Of a stretch of DNA of 64,000 bases, positions 46,491 to 57,504 are shown in pieces. Position 1 is the first letter of the stretch. Each line of letters starts with the position of its first letter. Under the pieces are notes generated by a model, which was given only the letters and a program-made list of their open reading frames with translations, ran no database searches and was not told the DNA's origin. The DNA lies in NCBI GenBank assembly GCA_000818945.1, contig KN805381.1:62001-126000 (forward strand). The letters run 5' to 3'. The position numbers were made by a program, and so were the translations under genes. Source of the DNA: Schizochytrium sp. CCTCC M209059 (taxonomy: Eukaryota > Sar > Bigyra > Thraustochytrida > Thraustochytriidae).

Positions 46491-47229
46491 CGCTGCTGCT
46501 TACCGCGGAGAGAGGCAGGCAAAGGAAGAGCAGCAGAGGTATAGGCAGCATTAGCAGTAGCATTAGCAGTAGCAGTAGCAGTATCAGCATAGCAGCACTA
46601 GCAACAGCAGCACCAGCACCAGCAGCATCAGCACCAGCAGCATCAGCACCAGCAGAGAGCAACCCGTGCAAGCTGGAAATCTGGATGTCAAAGTCAAGCC
46701 CTCCAAGCTTTTCTCAGGCAAAGTTTACCTCGCTGAGATGTGAATAACTCAAATAAGACAGACGCAGCAGCACGGCAGAATTTTGCCGCGATCTAGAATG
46801 GGATTAACCAAGCTTTTTCTGCTCGTTCCTCCTGGAAAAAGGCAGTCCAAGATCACCATTGTTGGGGCGTAGCATTTCTAGCGACGTGTTCAAGGCCATC
46901 TTGTGCTGGGTCCCCCAAAGCAGCACAGAGCAACACAAAAGTAAAGTTGATTGTCTGTCGCCTGACACAACAACAAAACAAAATCCTGGGTCGTCCTGGG
47001 TGAGAGATACTACATACGTCTCCAAACTCCAACCTCCCGACTCGCGCCACGACGCCGCGACGGGCGATCGATTGACGCCGCACCAGGGCTCGCCGTCGAC
47101 CCGAGAAGAGCGAGACGCGACGCAGCGCGGAGCGCGCGGGCGCGCGCCCCTGGGAGCGGCGCTGGTCTGGTAGGATTAGGAACTCTCCTCCAGCCGCGAG
47201 GTCATCCGCTGCGCTTCGGAAGCGCGACG
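45187..47229. promoter_or_regulatory. Divergent intergenic region with triplet repeats
   Basis: About 2 kb between the protease (-) and the PqiA-like gene (+). A GC-rich half (45187-46250) carries the open but ATG-less upstream frame of the protease. The other half holds triplet microsatellites. No domain is visible in any frame. Confidence 0.5.
46442..46492. repeat. CTG microsatellite
   Basis: About 16 CTG units in non-coding DNA, followed within 70-180 bases by related AGCAGT and AGCACC repeats (46540-46660). The whole block is triplet-rich. Confidence 0.92.
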
Positions 47230-49377
47230 ATGCTCAACGGCAACGAGCACGGCGGCAGCGGCGGCGGCGACGGCGGTGGCAATGGCAACGAGGTGGTGGT
47301 AGAGGACCAGGATCTCCATCGCACTGATCAGAATCATGTAAACGGCAGTAGCCCCGAAGCGGCGCGGCATGAGCCGGAAGAGGCTGGCGGATCTCCGCCA
47401 CCTCCGCGAGAATTCGACCCCCGCGCAGCTCTTACGTACAAGGGAGACCTAAGCTACTCTCTTGCATTCTACAAGACGACTCCACGGGCTTCCAGATTTA
47501 TTGTCTCAGCATTCATGGTACTCAGTCATGCATTCTTTATCTATGGCCAGACAGCACCAATGTGGAGGCTATATTACACAATGGATGTGGATGTGACGCT
47601 TCACGCGACGAGCTTGGACAGCAAAGCACTTTTCCGAGAGCTTGGCGTAGAAAACCCGCTTAACATTACCAAACACACGACGCACGATGTCGAGACGTTC
47701 ACGTACGGATACGCTGTTCAGCAGCTTTGGCGCGCGCACAACTTGGGATCCAAGCTTGGACCGCGGCTTGCTGCCTTCGTGCTCGTTGCATTTTCTGGGG
47801 TTTGGCCTCATCTCAAACTAGCTCTTTTGCATCTGTATTGGTTTGTGCCGCATAGCGAGTTCGTGCGCACAACGGCCCTCTACTGGTTGAGCACCTTTGG
47901 AAAGTGGTCGCTTGCGGATGTCTTTGTCGTGTGCGTGATGATTGGCGTTCTCAATATTGACCTCGACCTTGACCCAGGTCTTGTGCTTGCAGGTATCCGC
48001 GAAGAGATACCAGAAGCGGTCACGATTGCTCAGCAAGCCGTCAACATGACGCAATTCGAAAAAATATTATGCGAGGATCTACTCAACATCTCCAGCTGTG
48101 GACACTGGTATGACCTGAAATGCGCAGCGTGTCATCGCACCGCAGACGCCATCTACTCCAAACCTGGAACGGTCGAGGCCCTCGCGCAGCATGCGCTAGG
48201 GGGCATTGAATCGAGCGGCGGTGGGCACCTGGCGCTTCGCATTGCAGGTCTGCCTGGAATCTACATCTTTTGCTTTGCGGTGATCATCTCCCTCCTGCTA
48301 AGCTTCTTTATCGACGCGCTCGACCACCGTGCAAAGGCCAAAAATGCCAAGGCTCGGCGTGGTGAGCCGCCCGTCGGCGCGCTCGGCATTACAGGCTCGC
48401 CAGCGAATCTCTTCGGCGACGCGGTGCTCGACGCGAACGGATCATCTCTGATGAACGGGACGAATGTCGCAGGTAATTTTGGCTCTTCGCATGACCTTCT
48501 TCCCCCTATGCTCAAGGCGGGCCCAGGCCCCGTGCTTCTCATCCGCCGCGTCTCCAAGCGCGTGTGGACATTTCGCCAATATATTTGGCTCACCTTTGGC
48601 GCTGCGATTGCGGTAGCCATCGTTTTTGCTGGGGTCTTTGAAGATAGCATGGAGCGAGAGGTTCGAGGAAGTCTGCCGGTTATCGCCAACAAGATTCTCG
48701 GCGTAGAGTGGTATCGTACCTATTCCCTATGGTCGCTAACGGAGGTGACTGGCGCCTCAGGCGGCGCCGACTTTCTCCTCATGGGCACCTTTGGTTTCTT
48801 TTGTGTCTTTGGACCCATCATCCGGGCCATCGTTTGTCTTGTGGATCTTTGCTTGCCCGCGAGCAAGGAGCAGCACACGCGCTTGATGACCATCATTAGC
48901 TTTCTTGGCAGTTTTTGCGCTTGGGAGGTCTTTCTCGTCGCACTCTTCCTCGTCGAGGCTGAGATGCCTCCCATTACCGGGACAATCATCAACTCTCAAG
49001 ATACAGACTGGTGTGACATTCTCCACGATGCAGGCTTTGATCCTCAATGCTTTCAAGTCGAGTACAATATTCTCGCAACATTTGCCCTCGTCATTATTGG
49101 CGGCTCTCTTCTCGTGCTGACCACGAGTCTTGTTATCAAGCTTTCTTTCAAGGGCCTGGATCCATACATGGACGGCGATCTCGGCGGTCCGTATTGCTGC
49201 GAGAGCTGCCCTCCGCTGCTCATTGACTTTCATCGAGACGTTCGACTTGACCATGGTCTTGAAGACCGCGATACCGAGTACGCGCCGCTCCTTCTTCGGG
49301 CAAATTCGCCTTCGCAAGACGTCCATGTGTATAGTAATGGCCACGGACGATCTTCTGGCCAGGAGCTTCAAGTGTGA
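47230..49377 (+). CDS. PqiA-family membrane protein
   Basis: A 715-residue protein with eight hydrophobic helices arranged as two repeats of four. The first repeat has GVWPHLKLALL and TFGKWSLADVFVVCVMIGV; the second has FGPIIRAIVCL and FLGSFCAWEVFLVALFL. These are the two hallmark helices of PqiA/YebS, which in bacteria work with MCE proteins in lipid transport between membranes. Between helices 3 and 4 lies a lumenal or periplasmic-like insert with several Cys (about 275-310). The N-terminal 75 residues are Gly/Pro-rich and probably cytosolic. Eukaryotic PqiA homologues occur in several protists, but their role is not established, so a lipid-trafficking function is inference. The start at 47230 is the first ATG. 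Confidence 0.85.
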   Translation: MLNGNEHGGSGGGDGGGNGNEVVVEDQDLHRTDQNHVNGSSPEAARHEPEEAGGSPPPPREFDPRAALTYKGDLSYSLAFYKTTPRASRFIVSAFMVLSHAFFIYGQTAPMWRLYYTMDVDVTLHATSLDSKALFRELGVENPLNITKHTTHDVETFTYGYAVQQLWRAHNLGSKLGPRLAAFVLVAFSGVWPHLKLALLHLYWFVPHSEFVRTTALYWLSTFGKWSLADVFVVCVMIGVLNIDLDLDPGLVLAGIREEIPEAVTIAQQAVNMTQFEKILCEDLLNISSCGHWYDLKCAACHRTADAIYSKPGTVEALAQHALGGIESSGGGHLALRIAGLPGIYIFCFAVIISLLLSFFIDALDHRAKAKNAKARRGEPPVGALGITGSPANLFGDAVLDANGSSLMNGTNVAGNFGSSHDLLPPMLKAGPGPVLLIRRVSKRVWTFRQYIWLTFGAAIAVAIVFAGVFEDSMEREVRGSLPVIANKILGVEWYRTYSLWSLTEVTGASGGADFLLMGTFGFFCVFGPIIRAIVCLVDLCLPASKEQHTRLMTIISFLGSFCAWEVFLVALFLVEAEMPPITGTIINSQDTDWCDILHDAGFDPQCFQVEYNILATFALVIIGGSLLVLTTSLVIKLSFKGLDPYMDGDLGGPYCCESCPPLLIDFHRDVRLDHGLEDRDTEYAPLLLRANSPSQDVHVYSNGHGRSSGQELQV

Positions 49378-50185
49378 TCATCTTCAACTCTATTTGCATC
49401 GCTGTGTTAAAGCGATTTCCCCAATCCAGATTTTTTGACAATGCGGAGATCAATTTTCAAAGCTTGTGGACATACATTTCGAAGAGGACAGGGTTATCCT
49501 TTGCGTCGGTAAGCAGAATGGGTGGCGAGCATTGTGCCGCGATTTGCTCAGCGGTCTTGAATATGACCTTTTTTCTTTCTTTTGCAGGTGCTTAATTGCC
49601 TTGCGCAGCCTCGATTCAACGATGTGTTTTGGTGTTTCATCAAGCAAATCAAGCTATCAGGCTGATGGGATGGCACGGCAAGCACAAGCGTATCCATATT
49701 GGTGGGGGTCCCCTTTCGTTTGCCGTTCTTTAGGTCAATACTCACTAGGAATGAGGTGGACCGACCGTTCCAGCTTTGCCAAACGAGATTGTTTTATCCA
49801 CGCTTCCTTCTGGTAGAAAAAGATGGAGCGACCTTGTAATTGTCTGATAAAAATCCATTATTATGTACTTCTTTTGCAGTGCTGATTCAACCTTGAGTCA
49901 TGGCAAGCGCATTCATTGTTGTTGGTTCACGCCATTAGCATGAGCGCGCCTTCTACAAACAAAATGCAAATTACAAAAATGATGATAAAAGATGATAGAA
50001 ACCAATCAAAATTGATCTTCTTACTCTCCTTAGTCGTTCTGTACAAAATCGATTGCAAACTCGCAGCATGAAGAGATGAAATTCAGGTTTTAGTTTGTTC
50101 CAACCTTGATCAATTCGGCCCGAGTCAATTGAGGCTCTGGAAGGTCGTCCCATGCCTTCTTTGATTGGTGCAGACAACAGATTTG
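49378..50185. other. Convergent intergenic region
   Basis: About 800 bases between the PqiA-like and BAR-SH3 genes. AT-rich, with polypyrimidine-AG motifs (for example ending at 49587) that look like splice acceptors but serve no coding frame I can identify. A 3' UTR intron is possible. No gene is supported. Confidence 0.5.
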
Positions 50186-52014
50186 TCAAGTTTCGTAGCG
50201 TTTAATGTAGGTTGTCGGTACCACGCCTTGCCGCCCGTCGAGTTCGCAACGCCACCATCCTTCGTCAATTTTCTCGAGAACCTTGATGATATCATTTTTT
50301 TTGAAAGCAAGATCGCCATCATCGACCGGATCGAATGTAAATGTAGCAATGTACAGCTCATGGCCGTCAGGAGACATGGCTGGCTGTGGCGAACGTTGTG
50401 CCGAGCGCATGCCCTTCTCGCTGCTGGCACTACTGTTGCTGGCCTGTGAACCGAGTGTCATTGCGGATGCTGGTGCCGTTGGCGGGCTTGCTGCACCGCT
50501 CTTCTCACTTACGATCGCCATTGGGGCAGAAGCGGTCGCATCGAGCGAGCTGCCGTTCTTTCGTTCATTCTCGTCACCGGGAATATCTGTCGAGGTCTGA
50601 GAGATGGATCCGGGCGAAGCGAATGCGTGTGAACTCTGCGAGTTCTGACCAAAGCCAGGCGAGGTGGGGCCAGGTCCACCATTGGACATTTTCCCATCCC
50701 CCATGTCGCTGTAGGACTGCGGAGATGCCATCGAAGATGATTGAGGTGAGTTCAAGTCCTGATGCACCGGATGACCCAGGGTGCCCTTGGCGTGGTGTTT
50801 GCCCGCGAGGCGGTTCTGAAGGCGCGAAAAGAGGTGTTCCTTGGGTTTCGACTTGAGTGTCGGAACCCCACCAGCAATGATGTAGTCTTGCACACTCTCG
50901 CGAGCGTTCTCGACAGAGTCAAAGGTTTGCGCCTGGTTGACAATTTCGCGAAGTTGGTGAGCCATGAAGGCGTGGAGCTCGAGCTGCGTTGCCACGAAAG
51001 CGGAGTAGATGGGCTCGAGCATGGTCTTGCGGTTGGCGCAAAAGCTCGTGAGATCATCGGTGAGTTCCTGGTGTTTGCGCTGGTACTCGTTCGAGGCGCT
51101 TTCCAGCTTGGCAGTGAACTTTTGAAGACTCGGGTCATTTCCTTCACGACCCTTGTCGGTGAGCGCACGCACACGTCGACGATAGGACTCGACATCAGTG
51201 CGAAGGCCAGCGTCTTGGGCAATGAGGCGCTTGCGGGCCGGAAAGTCTTCTTTGAGAATCGTTTCCAATTTATCAATAGCTTGGTCCTGCAAGACTTTCA
51301 TCGCCGATGTCTGCACATTCGTGTGCAACTTGTAGTAGCAATCGGCCACGTACAGTGAATCGTGCGGGTGGCTCGATTGGGTCACGCCGTTGGTAAAAGG
51401 ATGGCTCGCTGGCGACCCGAGAGCCTCGCCTTCCTCTGCCTTGCCCGGCTCGTGCTGCTGTCGATGTTGCTGGATGATTTGCGATTGCTGCTCTGTCGTG
51501 TCGACAAAGGGCAGCGAAAAGTACGAGGCGAGCGCCGCATGGACGGCGCACGAGCGCTCGGTGGCGCGACGAGAGCTCTTGAGCTTGCCAAGGATGCTCG
51601 TGAGGTGGCGTTCCAGCGTGAGGAATTCTTGCACAAGCGTCTCGTACGAGGCGTCGTACAGTGTCGGCTCTGATTTGCCCGAGGTCACCATCAGCTTTTG
51701 GACCTGTGTCATCAATTCAATTCAGTTCAATTCAATTCCATTTGTTCATTCGTCCCATGCGTGGAGCAAGCGAGACGTTTGAGTTCGCAAAGAGAGGAAG
51801 AGAGAGAGAGAGAAAGAGTTATCGCGTGATCACCGCATCCGCATGCCCCCCATGTTTCCATTTGCAAGTGTCATCGTCAGTCTTGTTTGTCCCATCCATC
51901 TGTCCAGCCCACCGACCGCTCTGGGGCCACCTGGCACTTTATTTCGCCTTTCGTGGCTGGGCCGCGCCACCGTAAACGTACCGAGCGTCGCTTCATCATC
52001 TTAAAGGACTTCAT
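50186..52014 (-). CDS. BAR-SH3 protein, Rvs167/amphiphysin-like, two exons
   Basis: Exon 1 (52014-51982) encodes 11 residues, MKSFKMMKRRS, followed by a GTACGT donor. The 278-base intron ends in a CACAG acceptor and exon 2 (51703-50186) continues in phase, giving 516 residues. The first exon supplies the basic amphipathic N-terminus expected for an N-BAR protein; without it exon 2 has only a weak ATG inside the acceptor region. A BAR domain (about 25-265) with helical segments like LVQEFLTLERHL is followed by a Ser/Pro/Gln-rich linker and a C-terminal SH3 domain (about 458-516, with ATFTFDPVDDGDLAFKKND and EGWWRCEL). Known relatives bend membranes and link to actin in endocytosis. Confidence 0.78.
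51704..51981 (-). other. Intron 1 of the BAR-SH3 gene
   Basis: 278 bases, GTACGT to CACAG on the - strand. It contains an AGAG/CTCT tract (51794-51815) and AATTC pentamer repeats (51712-51738) just before the acceptor. Confidence 0.7.
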
Positions 52015-52728
52015 CTTCCCTGCTCTCCTCTGCGATCCTGTCGCCACGCAGCGTCGCCAGGCCAAGCAAGCCAACACACACGCACGCACGCACGCTCGCT
52101 CGCTCGCACGCACGCTCGCACGCGCTCAGGCGGGTCGCGTCGCTCGAGGTCTCGCTCGCGGGCTCCAGCTCGAGCCGGAGTTCCTCAGTCCCGCGCGCCC
52201 CTCCCTGCCTGCTCAGCCCGTCCCCGCCGGCCCGCGTTTCCCCTCGCGTCCGCGCCCGCTCCCGCTCCGCCGCCGCCGCCGCCGCCGCGCGCCGCGCCCG
52301 CTTTCCTCCTCCGCCTCCTCGCCGCTCTCCGCGCCGCTCTCCGCGCCGCTCTCCGCGCCCTCCTCGAGCAGGTTATGCTCGCCCTCCTCGATCGCCCCAT
52401 CGCTCGCTCCATCGAGCCCTCGCTAACAGTAACCAACAAGCAGAGGGACGTTTCTTTCTCCGGGCGCAATCGGGGGCCCCGGGGGCCCCCAACCGCCGCC
52501 GGGCCGTTATCGCCGACCGCGCGTGAAACGTCTGCGAGAGGGACCGCGAGGGCGCCGCGCAGAGCGGGTTCGCGAGCGCTGAGGAGGCGCGGCTGCCGCG
52601 GCGGAGTTGGGGCTGGGCAGCGGGCGCGGAGAGGCAGGGCGGGAGGAGGGCGGGGCCCGCGTGCTCGGCGCGGAGGCCCGGGCCGCGAGGCGCGGCGCGG
52701 CGCGGCGCGGCGAGGCGCAGCGGGAGAG
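52015..52728. promoter_or_regulatory. Divergent GC-rich leader region
   Basis: About 700 bases between the BAR-SH3 and CTFxP-repeat genes. It has CACG/CTCG tandems (52078-52130), CCGCCG runs (52268-52290) and a near-perfect GGGGGCCCC palindrome (52472-52490). An in-frame ATG at 52375 would add 118 Arg/Gly-rich residues to the next protein. I consider it less likely than the start at 52729. Confidence 0.45.
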
Positions 52729-52826
52729 ATGGCATCGCTGGAGGACAAGATACGCAGGGTGATGGAGATGGACCTGGCGTCGCCGCCGCGCGACGGGCAG
52801 CGGCAGCAGGGGCAGCAGGAGCAGCA

Positions 52827-52863
<37 letters not shown>

Positions 52864-55632
52864 AATAGCGAGAGTGCAGCGAAGATGGAGGACGCGGCGG
52901 CGAGGTCGCTGACGCGGCAAATGTCGCAGGAGGAGGTCGATCTCCTCGGCCTGGACGTGGACTATGGAGACGGGGCGCAGACGTCGAGCGGGGAGGGTCT
53001 TGAGGGAAGCCCAAAATTGCCGAGCGCGGACGCAGAGCCCGAAGCAGCGAAGCACACTACACAGGAGACATTCGTGCCGGCGCATGATCAGGAACAACAC
53101 CCGCATGAGAACGTGACGCCCATGAAGGATACCAGGGCCCCGCCAGCAGCAGCAGCTACAAAGACACCGACGTCAGCGACGACGCGAGGGCTTGGAAAGC
53201 CCTCGCGCGTGCCACGCGACCAGTCGTTGATGACTGGTGCTACTCCATCCTCGCGAAGAGTCTCCACTACCTCAGCATCAGCAGCGTCAGCAGCGTCAGC
53301 CGACGCCGACGCGTCACCAAGCTCTTCCGTCTCGCCAAGCGCAGCTGCTTCCCGGTCTTCAACGGCGCGACCTGGGTCGCAAACGAAGGCCCGCCCCGCC
53401 TCGCCCGGAGCGCATCTGTACGAGCGGGCCCTTCGCTCGCGCGCTGAACAGGAACGTAAGCGACAAGAAGCAATCCAGAGGGAAGCCACCTTTAGTCCAA
53501 AGCTGATCAGCAGCAAAAAGAAGCGCGAGAACCGCGCGACGACGCCAGGCAAGTCCCGGTACGACATGCTGTACGCAGACGCCGCTTCGCGCCAGGCCCA
53601 GATGCACCGGCGAGCTAACGAGGAGGAGGCGTGCACGTTCACGCCAAAGACGAACTGGACGCGCAAGGCCGCGAAAGCCGGAGATGCCGCCGCGAGCAAT
53701 GGGACACCCGGGTCTGGCGCCCGCAAGGGCGCACCTTCGCCTGCGCGTAGATCGGAAACCCTGTACGCGAATGCCAAGGCGCTCGAGGCAAAACGCAAAA
53801 GTCTTGCGGAGAACCGTTTGCGCGAGGAAGCCAAGGAGTGCTCCTTCAAGCCCCAAATCACCGCCCGCGGCAAGGCAAAGCGCGCCAACTCTCCAGGTCA
53901 AACTGCCCGCATGGCTCAACTCTACGAGGAGGCTAAAGCGAAGGAGGCGCGCATTGCCGCGGCGCAGGCTCGTCGCGAGCTGGACGGCTGCACCTTTCAG
54001 CCAAATATCAATTCTCGCCGCCGCTCCTCGGGAGCGGGGCCGACGCCATCGCCAGATGCCGTTCAGGAGCGTTTGTCGCGCTACCAGAAGGAGTCTGAGC
54101 GTCGGCGCGAGCAGCTGCGCAAGGAGCACCTTGAAAAGGAAAAGGAGGAACTCACCTTCCAGCCCAACATCATTGCCGCTCCCGGAGCCAAGCGACCCTC
54201 GACGCCGCAGCGTACGCCTTCACAAGGTGCAATTCACGAGCGCTTATACAATGAGGCCACTCGGCAGCAGGAGCGCGAAAAAGAACCATCTTCCGCGAAC
54301 AGCGGATCGAGCGCAACGAAAAAGCGCGCCCCGAGTCCAGGGGTTTTTGACAGACTCGCAACACCGAAAGCTCCTCCTGCCAATGCTACCTCACGCGAGG
54401 ACACCGTGGCCATCGAGGAGCTCAAGGAATGTACTTTCACGCCAAATACGCGCCCTGGGTCCGCACGGAGAGCCTCTGCCGGGGCCGCGGGTTCGGGATC
54501 TGCATCAAAGCCCTTTTGGGATCGCCTCTCCAAGGAGAATGAGGGTGTGCGCGAGGTTCGCGAAGAGATGCGGAAGCAGCGCGAACTCAGCGAGTGCACG
54601 TTCCGGCCCGTGCTCAATCGCAGAATGTCATCCGGGTCGGCGGCAAAGGCTGCTTCCACCACCGCTTCGGACGCTGGCAGCAAAGCATCGTCGGCTCCTT
54701 TCTGGGAGCGCCTCAACGGCGAGGCAAAACTCGCAAAAGCACGCGAGGAGGAGCTCGCGCGTCAGCGAGAAGCAGCCGAACTTGCTGCATGCACCTTCAA
54801 GCCACAAATCTCAGCCAACGTGCAGTCAAGTGTTTCTTCCGCTTCAAAGAATGCCAAACCCATTTGGGACCGTCTCGCCGACACCAAAACGCGTTCGGAA
54901 AAGCACGAGGCGCTCGAGCGTCAGCGTGAAGAGGCTGCTCTTCGTGAGTGCACCTTTGCGCCGCAGCTTTCGCCTCCGGCTTCTTCGGCAGTCTCCCCGT
55001 CGCAATCGCAGTCCAAGCCGACTCAACCGTCGCCCAAGTCTAACTCCTCTTCATCCAAGGGTCTTTCATATTTGGATCGCGTGGCAGCGCAAAGCAAGAC
55101 TGCAACTTCCTCTGCTTCTAAAGCCAAAACGGCACCGAAGCCAGAAGGAGACCAGAGTTCCTCGCACGCCGTCGCGGAGGATCCAAAGAAATCAACCTTG
55201 GAAAGCTCCCGTCAGGCTGATCAGGTGGCTGTCGCGGCCAATGTTGAAGCTGAATCAGCACCAAAGACGAATGGTGTAAAGCCGCCAGAAGCAAACGGTG
55301 TAAAGACGGGGGTCAAAGATGCAGCAACGTCTAGTGCAAATGGTGTCAAGCCTGGCGAAATTGTGTCTTCTACTAGTCCAGAAGCCGTGCGTCCCAACGC
55401 CATTGAAAAGGAGCTACCAAAGTCGGACACAAATGGTTCTGCGACGAGCGAGAATGGCGGCATCTCAAGCGAGACGACAAAGAAGCAAGACGATGCGATT
55501 GATCGCGAGGTTGCACCGTCTTCCTCCTCCTCGTCGTTTTCTGGATCTGCCTCCAATGGCGGTGGTTCCGCACGGCTAAATCTTGAGCAGAAAATTGCAA
55601 GCATCATGCTTGAAGCTGAGGCGGACGAGTGA
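52729..55632 (+). CDS. CTFxP-repeat coiled-coil protein
   Basis: A 967-residue protein. I prefer the ATG at 52729 (MASLEDKIRRVMEMD), because the frame upstream (ATG at 52375) is GC-rich Arg/Gly sequence without domain character. After a polyglutamine run (about 30-45) and a Ser/Ala-rich region, residues about 225-770 contain nine copies of a unit of 50-70 residues. Each begins with an aromatic motif (LYxxA, FWxRL or IWDRL), has a short charged helix, and ends in [ED]CTFxPxI/L or a close variant. The C-terminus is low-complexity and ends in a short hydrophobic helix (IASIMLEAEADE). Similar ECTFxP-type repeats occur in cytoskeletal and flagellar proteins of protists. I do not know a defined function. 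Confidence 0.8.
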
Positions 55633-55942
55633 GCGATTTTTACTTTGGCAAATCTCTGATCAAGACGCAGATGTATGTCTGCAGTCAAAACTACTATGTT
55701 TTTCGTCGTTTTCTCATTTGTGCTTGCTCAATCTGATGATCGATCTTGTGTAAGATCTTTCATCTGCTTGCAATCAGATCTTCTATCGAGATCTGAAGTA
55801 GAGGGGACAAACGAGAGAAAGGAAGAATAGTAACAGCGCTTTCATCTCTTGCCCTTGGCACACACATACGCATAGTCATCAGCTCACAATATCGAATCAA
55901 TCATTTTGCCCATTCATTATGGCCGCACGTGGCAGACTGTAT
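55633..55942. other. Convergent intergenic region
   Basis: About 310 bases between the CTFxP-repeat and cyclodeaminase genes. AT-rich, with a GATCTT/AGATC repeated motif (55739-55795) that can pair as a hairpin, possibly linked to 3' end formation. No gene. Confidence 0.45.
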
Positions 55943-56897
55943 CTACTCTTGCTTTGGCAGGCAGGCGGCCTCGAAGACGGAGATTTCCGCAAGGGTCTTC
56001 TCAAGCGTGGCACGGACCTGATCGTTGGGGCTGTTTACGAGAGCCGTCTGGTAGGCGGCACGCGCTCCACCCGCAAGCAGGTGGATTGCGACCTTGGCAT
56101 CCGAGATGATTTGCGGGTTGCAAATGGGAAGAAACTCATGAACAGCCTTGGCATGAGCGTGGCACGTGTTGACAAGCCGCACGGGGACGTCAAGAGCATC
56201 GCTCTTGATTTTGTCGACCTCCTCGCCCGAGAGACCCGAGTCCTTCTTCCAGGTCTTTTGAAGATTCGCGTAAGCCTCGGCGTCCTCGTCAGCCACGGTG
56301 AGGCATTGCATCGCAGCCTGCTCAAGCTCGGTGGCCAGCTTTTCAGCTTGCTCGGCGGTGCCATTCTCACGGAACTTTTTCGAAGTCGTGTAGATGGCTG
56401 CCATGCTTCCGCTGGCAGCACCCAGGCTTGCGGCAACAGCGGCAGCAGCGCCTCCTCCCTGTACACATCACGTTCGTTTGCGTTTAAGTCAGCCATTTCG
56501 ATTCGTAAAAGAACAACGTTTTCATTCTATTCCAATTCCATGTCATCTTGTCTCATCTTGTTCATTTGTCACTTACCGGCGTCGGCACCTTCGCGCATAT
56601 TGCGTCACGTTACGGCATGCATATACGTCGCACAGGATCGATCCGGACGTCAAAGTCAAGTCCGCAATTCAATCCGTCATCGCCGTGCAAGAAGCATTGT
56701 TTCGCCCGTTGTTAGTCCCAGACCTCGCTCGCTCGCTCGCTCCCTAGCTAGCTAGCTAGCTCGACCGCCACCCACGAAAAGGAAACTTCACCTTCAATCC
56801 CTCTCTCCTCCTCCCCGTCCTCGACCGCGACGAAACGTACCTTCGAGGCCAGCTGGCTCACGAACTTGCCAATGACAGCATCTCCGGCCTTCATCAT
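55943..56897 (-). CDS. Stand-alone formiminotransferase-cyclodeaminase (FTCD_C) domain protein, two exons
   Basis: Exon 1 (56897-56841) encodes 19 residues ending FVSQLASK, with a GTACGT donor. The 382-base intron ends in TACAG and exon 2 (56458-55943) begins exactly at the GGG motif, giving 190 residues in phase. The joined product is a complete FTCD_C fold: the FxxxLASK-GGG start with an Ala-rich helix, a DEDAEAY segment, the DVPVRLVNTC helix and the ISDAKVAIHLLAGGARAAY helix. In the family this domain converts formimino- or methenyl-tetrahydrofolate (cyclodeaminase or FchA-like cyclohydrolase). The formiminotransferase half is absent. It is divergent from the opine dehydrogenase gene, with about 600 bases between. 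Confidence 0.85.
56459..56840 (-). other. Intron 1 of the FTCD_C gene
   Basis: 382 bases on the - strand with donor GTACGT and acceptor TACAG; both sites lie between complete codons. It holds a GCTA tetranucleotide run (56744-56762). Confidence 0.8.
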
Positions 56898-57504
56898 CCC
56901 TCCGTCCTTCTTCGCCCTCTCCCGCTCGCTCTCCCGCGCGCTCGCTGCGCTCGCGTCCTGTCAATCAAAATCAATCTTCTTTTGCTCCTTCGTCGCAACG
57001 CAAATCCAGACTTCGATATAATGAAGAAGAGAGGAAAAAGAGAAGAAAAGCAGAAAAGGAAAGAAAAGAAAAGGAAAAAGAGGAATACTACAAAGGAAGG
57101 ATAAAAAGAGAGAAAAAAGCACCTTAATCGGGTGCCCAAATCAGGGTCCTCTCTTTAAGTGTCTTGGACAGCCAATTGGGGGCTTCGATGCGCGATCCAG
57201 GCTAAGAAAGTAAGCGCGTGCGCGCAAGTAGACTTTAGGCGGGGAAAAGTAGGTAATGAAGCCATAGTGCATTTGCCGCGGCACGATTCCTGACTTGCGA
57301 GTGCGATGTGCGGCTGCGCGTGCGCGCGCACTTCTCTCTCTCTCTCTCTCTGAGTGTGTCTCTGTCTGTGCTTTTGATGACGAAGATGCACAAAGCGTGC
57401 TCCAGATTGGCATCAACCAGACAAGATTGCGGAGCGGAACGAGTCGAGAGCGAGCGAAGCAGCGAGCGAGAGGGAGCGCAGGAAGACAAAAGCGTACGGG
57501 CAAG
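56898..57504. promoter_or_regulatory. Divergent intergenic region
   Basis: About 600 bases between the cyclodeaminase and opine dehydrogenase genes. It has an A/G-rich block (57018-57120) and a CT dinucleotide run (57328-57352) in the probable leader of the + gene. Confidence 0.5.

Noticed and set aside
52375..52728. 118-residue N-terminal extension of the CTFxP-repeat protein
   Set aside because: It begins with an ATG but its translation is Arg/Gly/Ala-rich and typical of a GC-rich leader. The start at 52729 has a better protein-like beginning. RNA data could change this.
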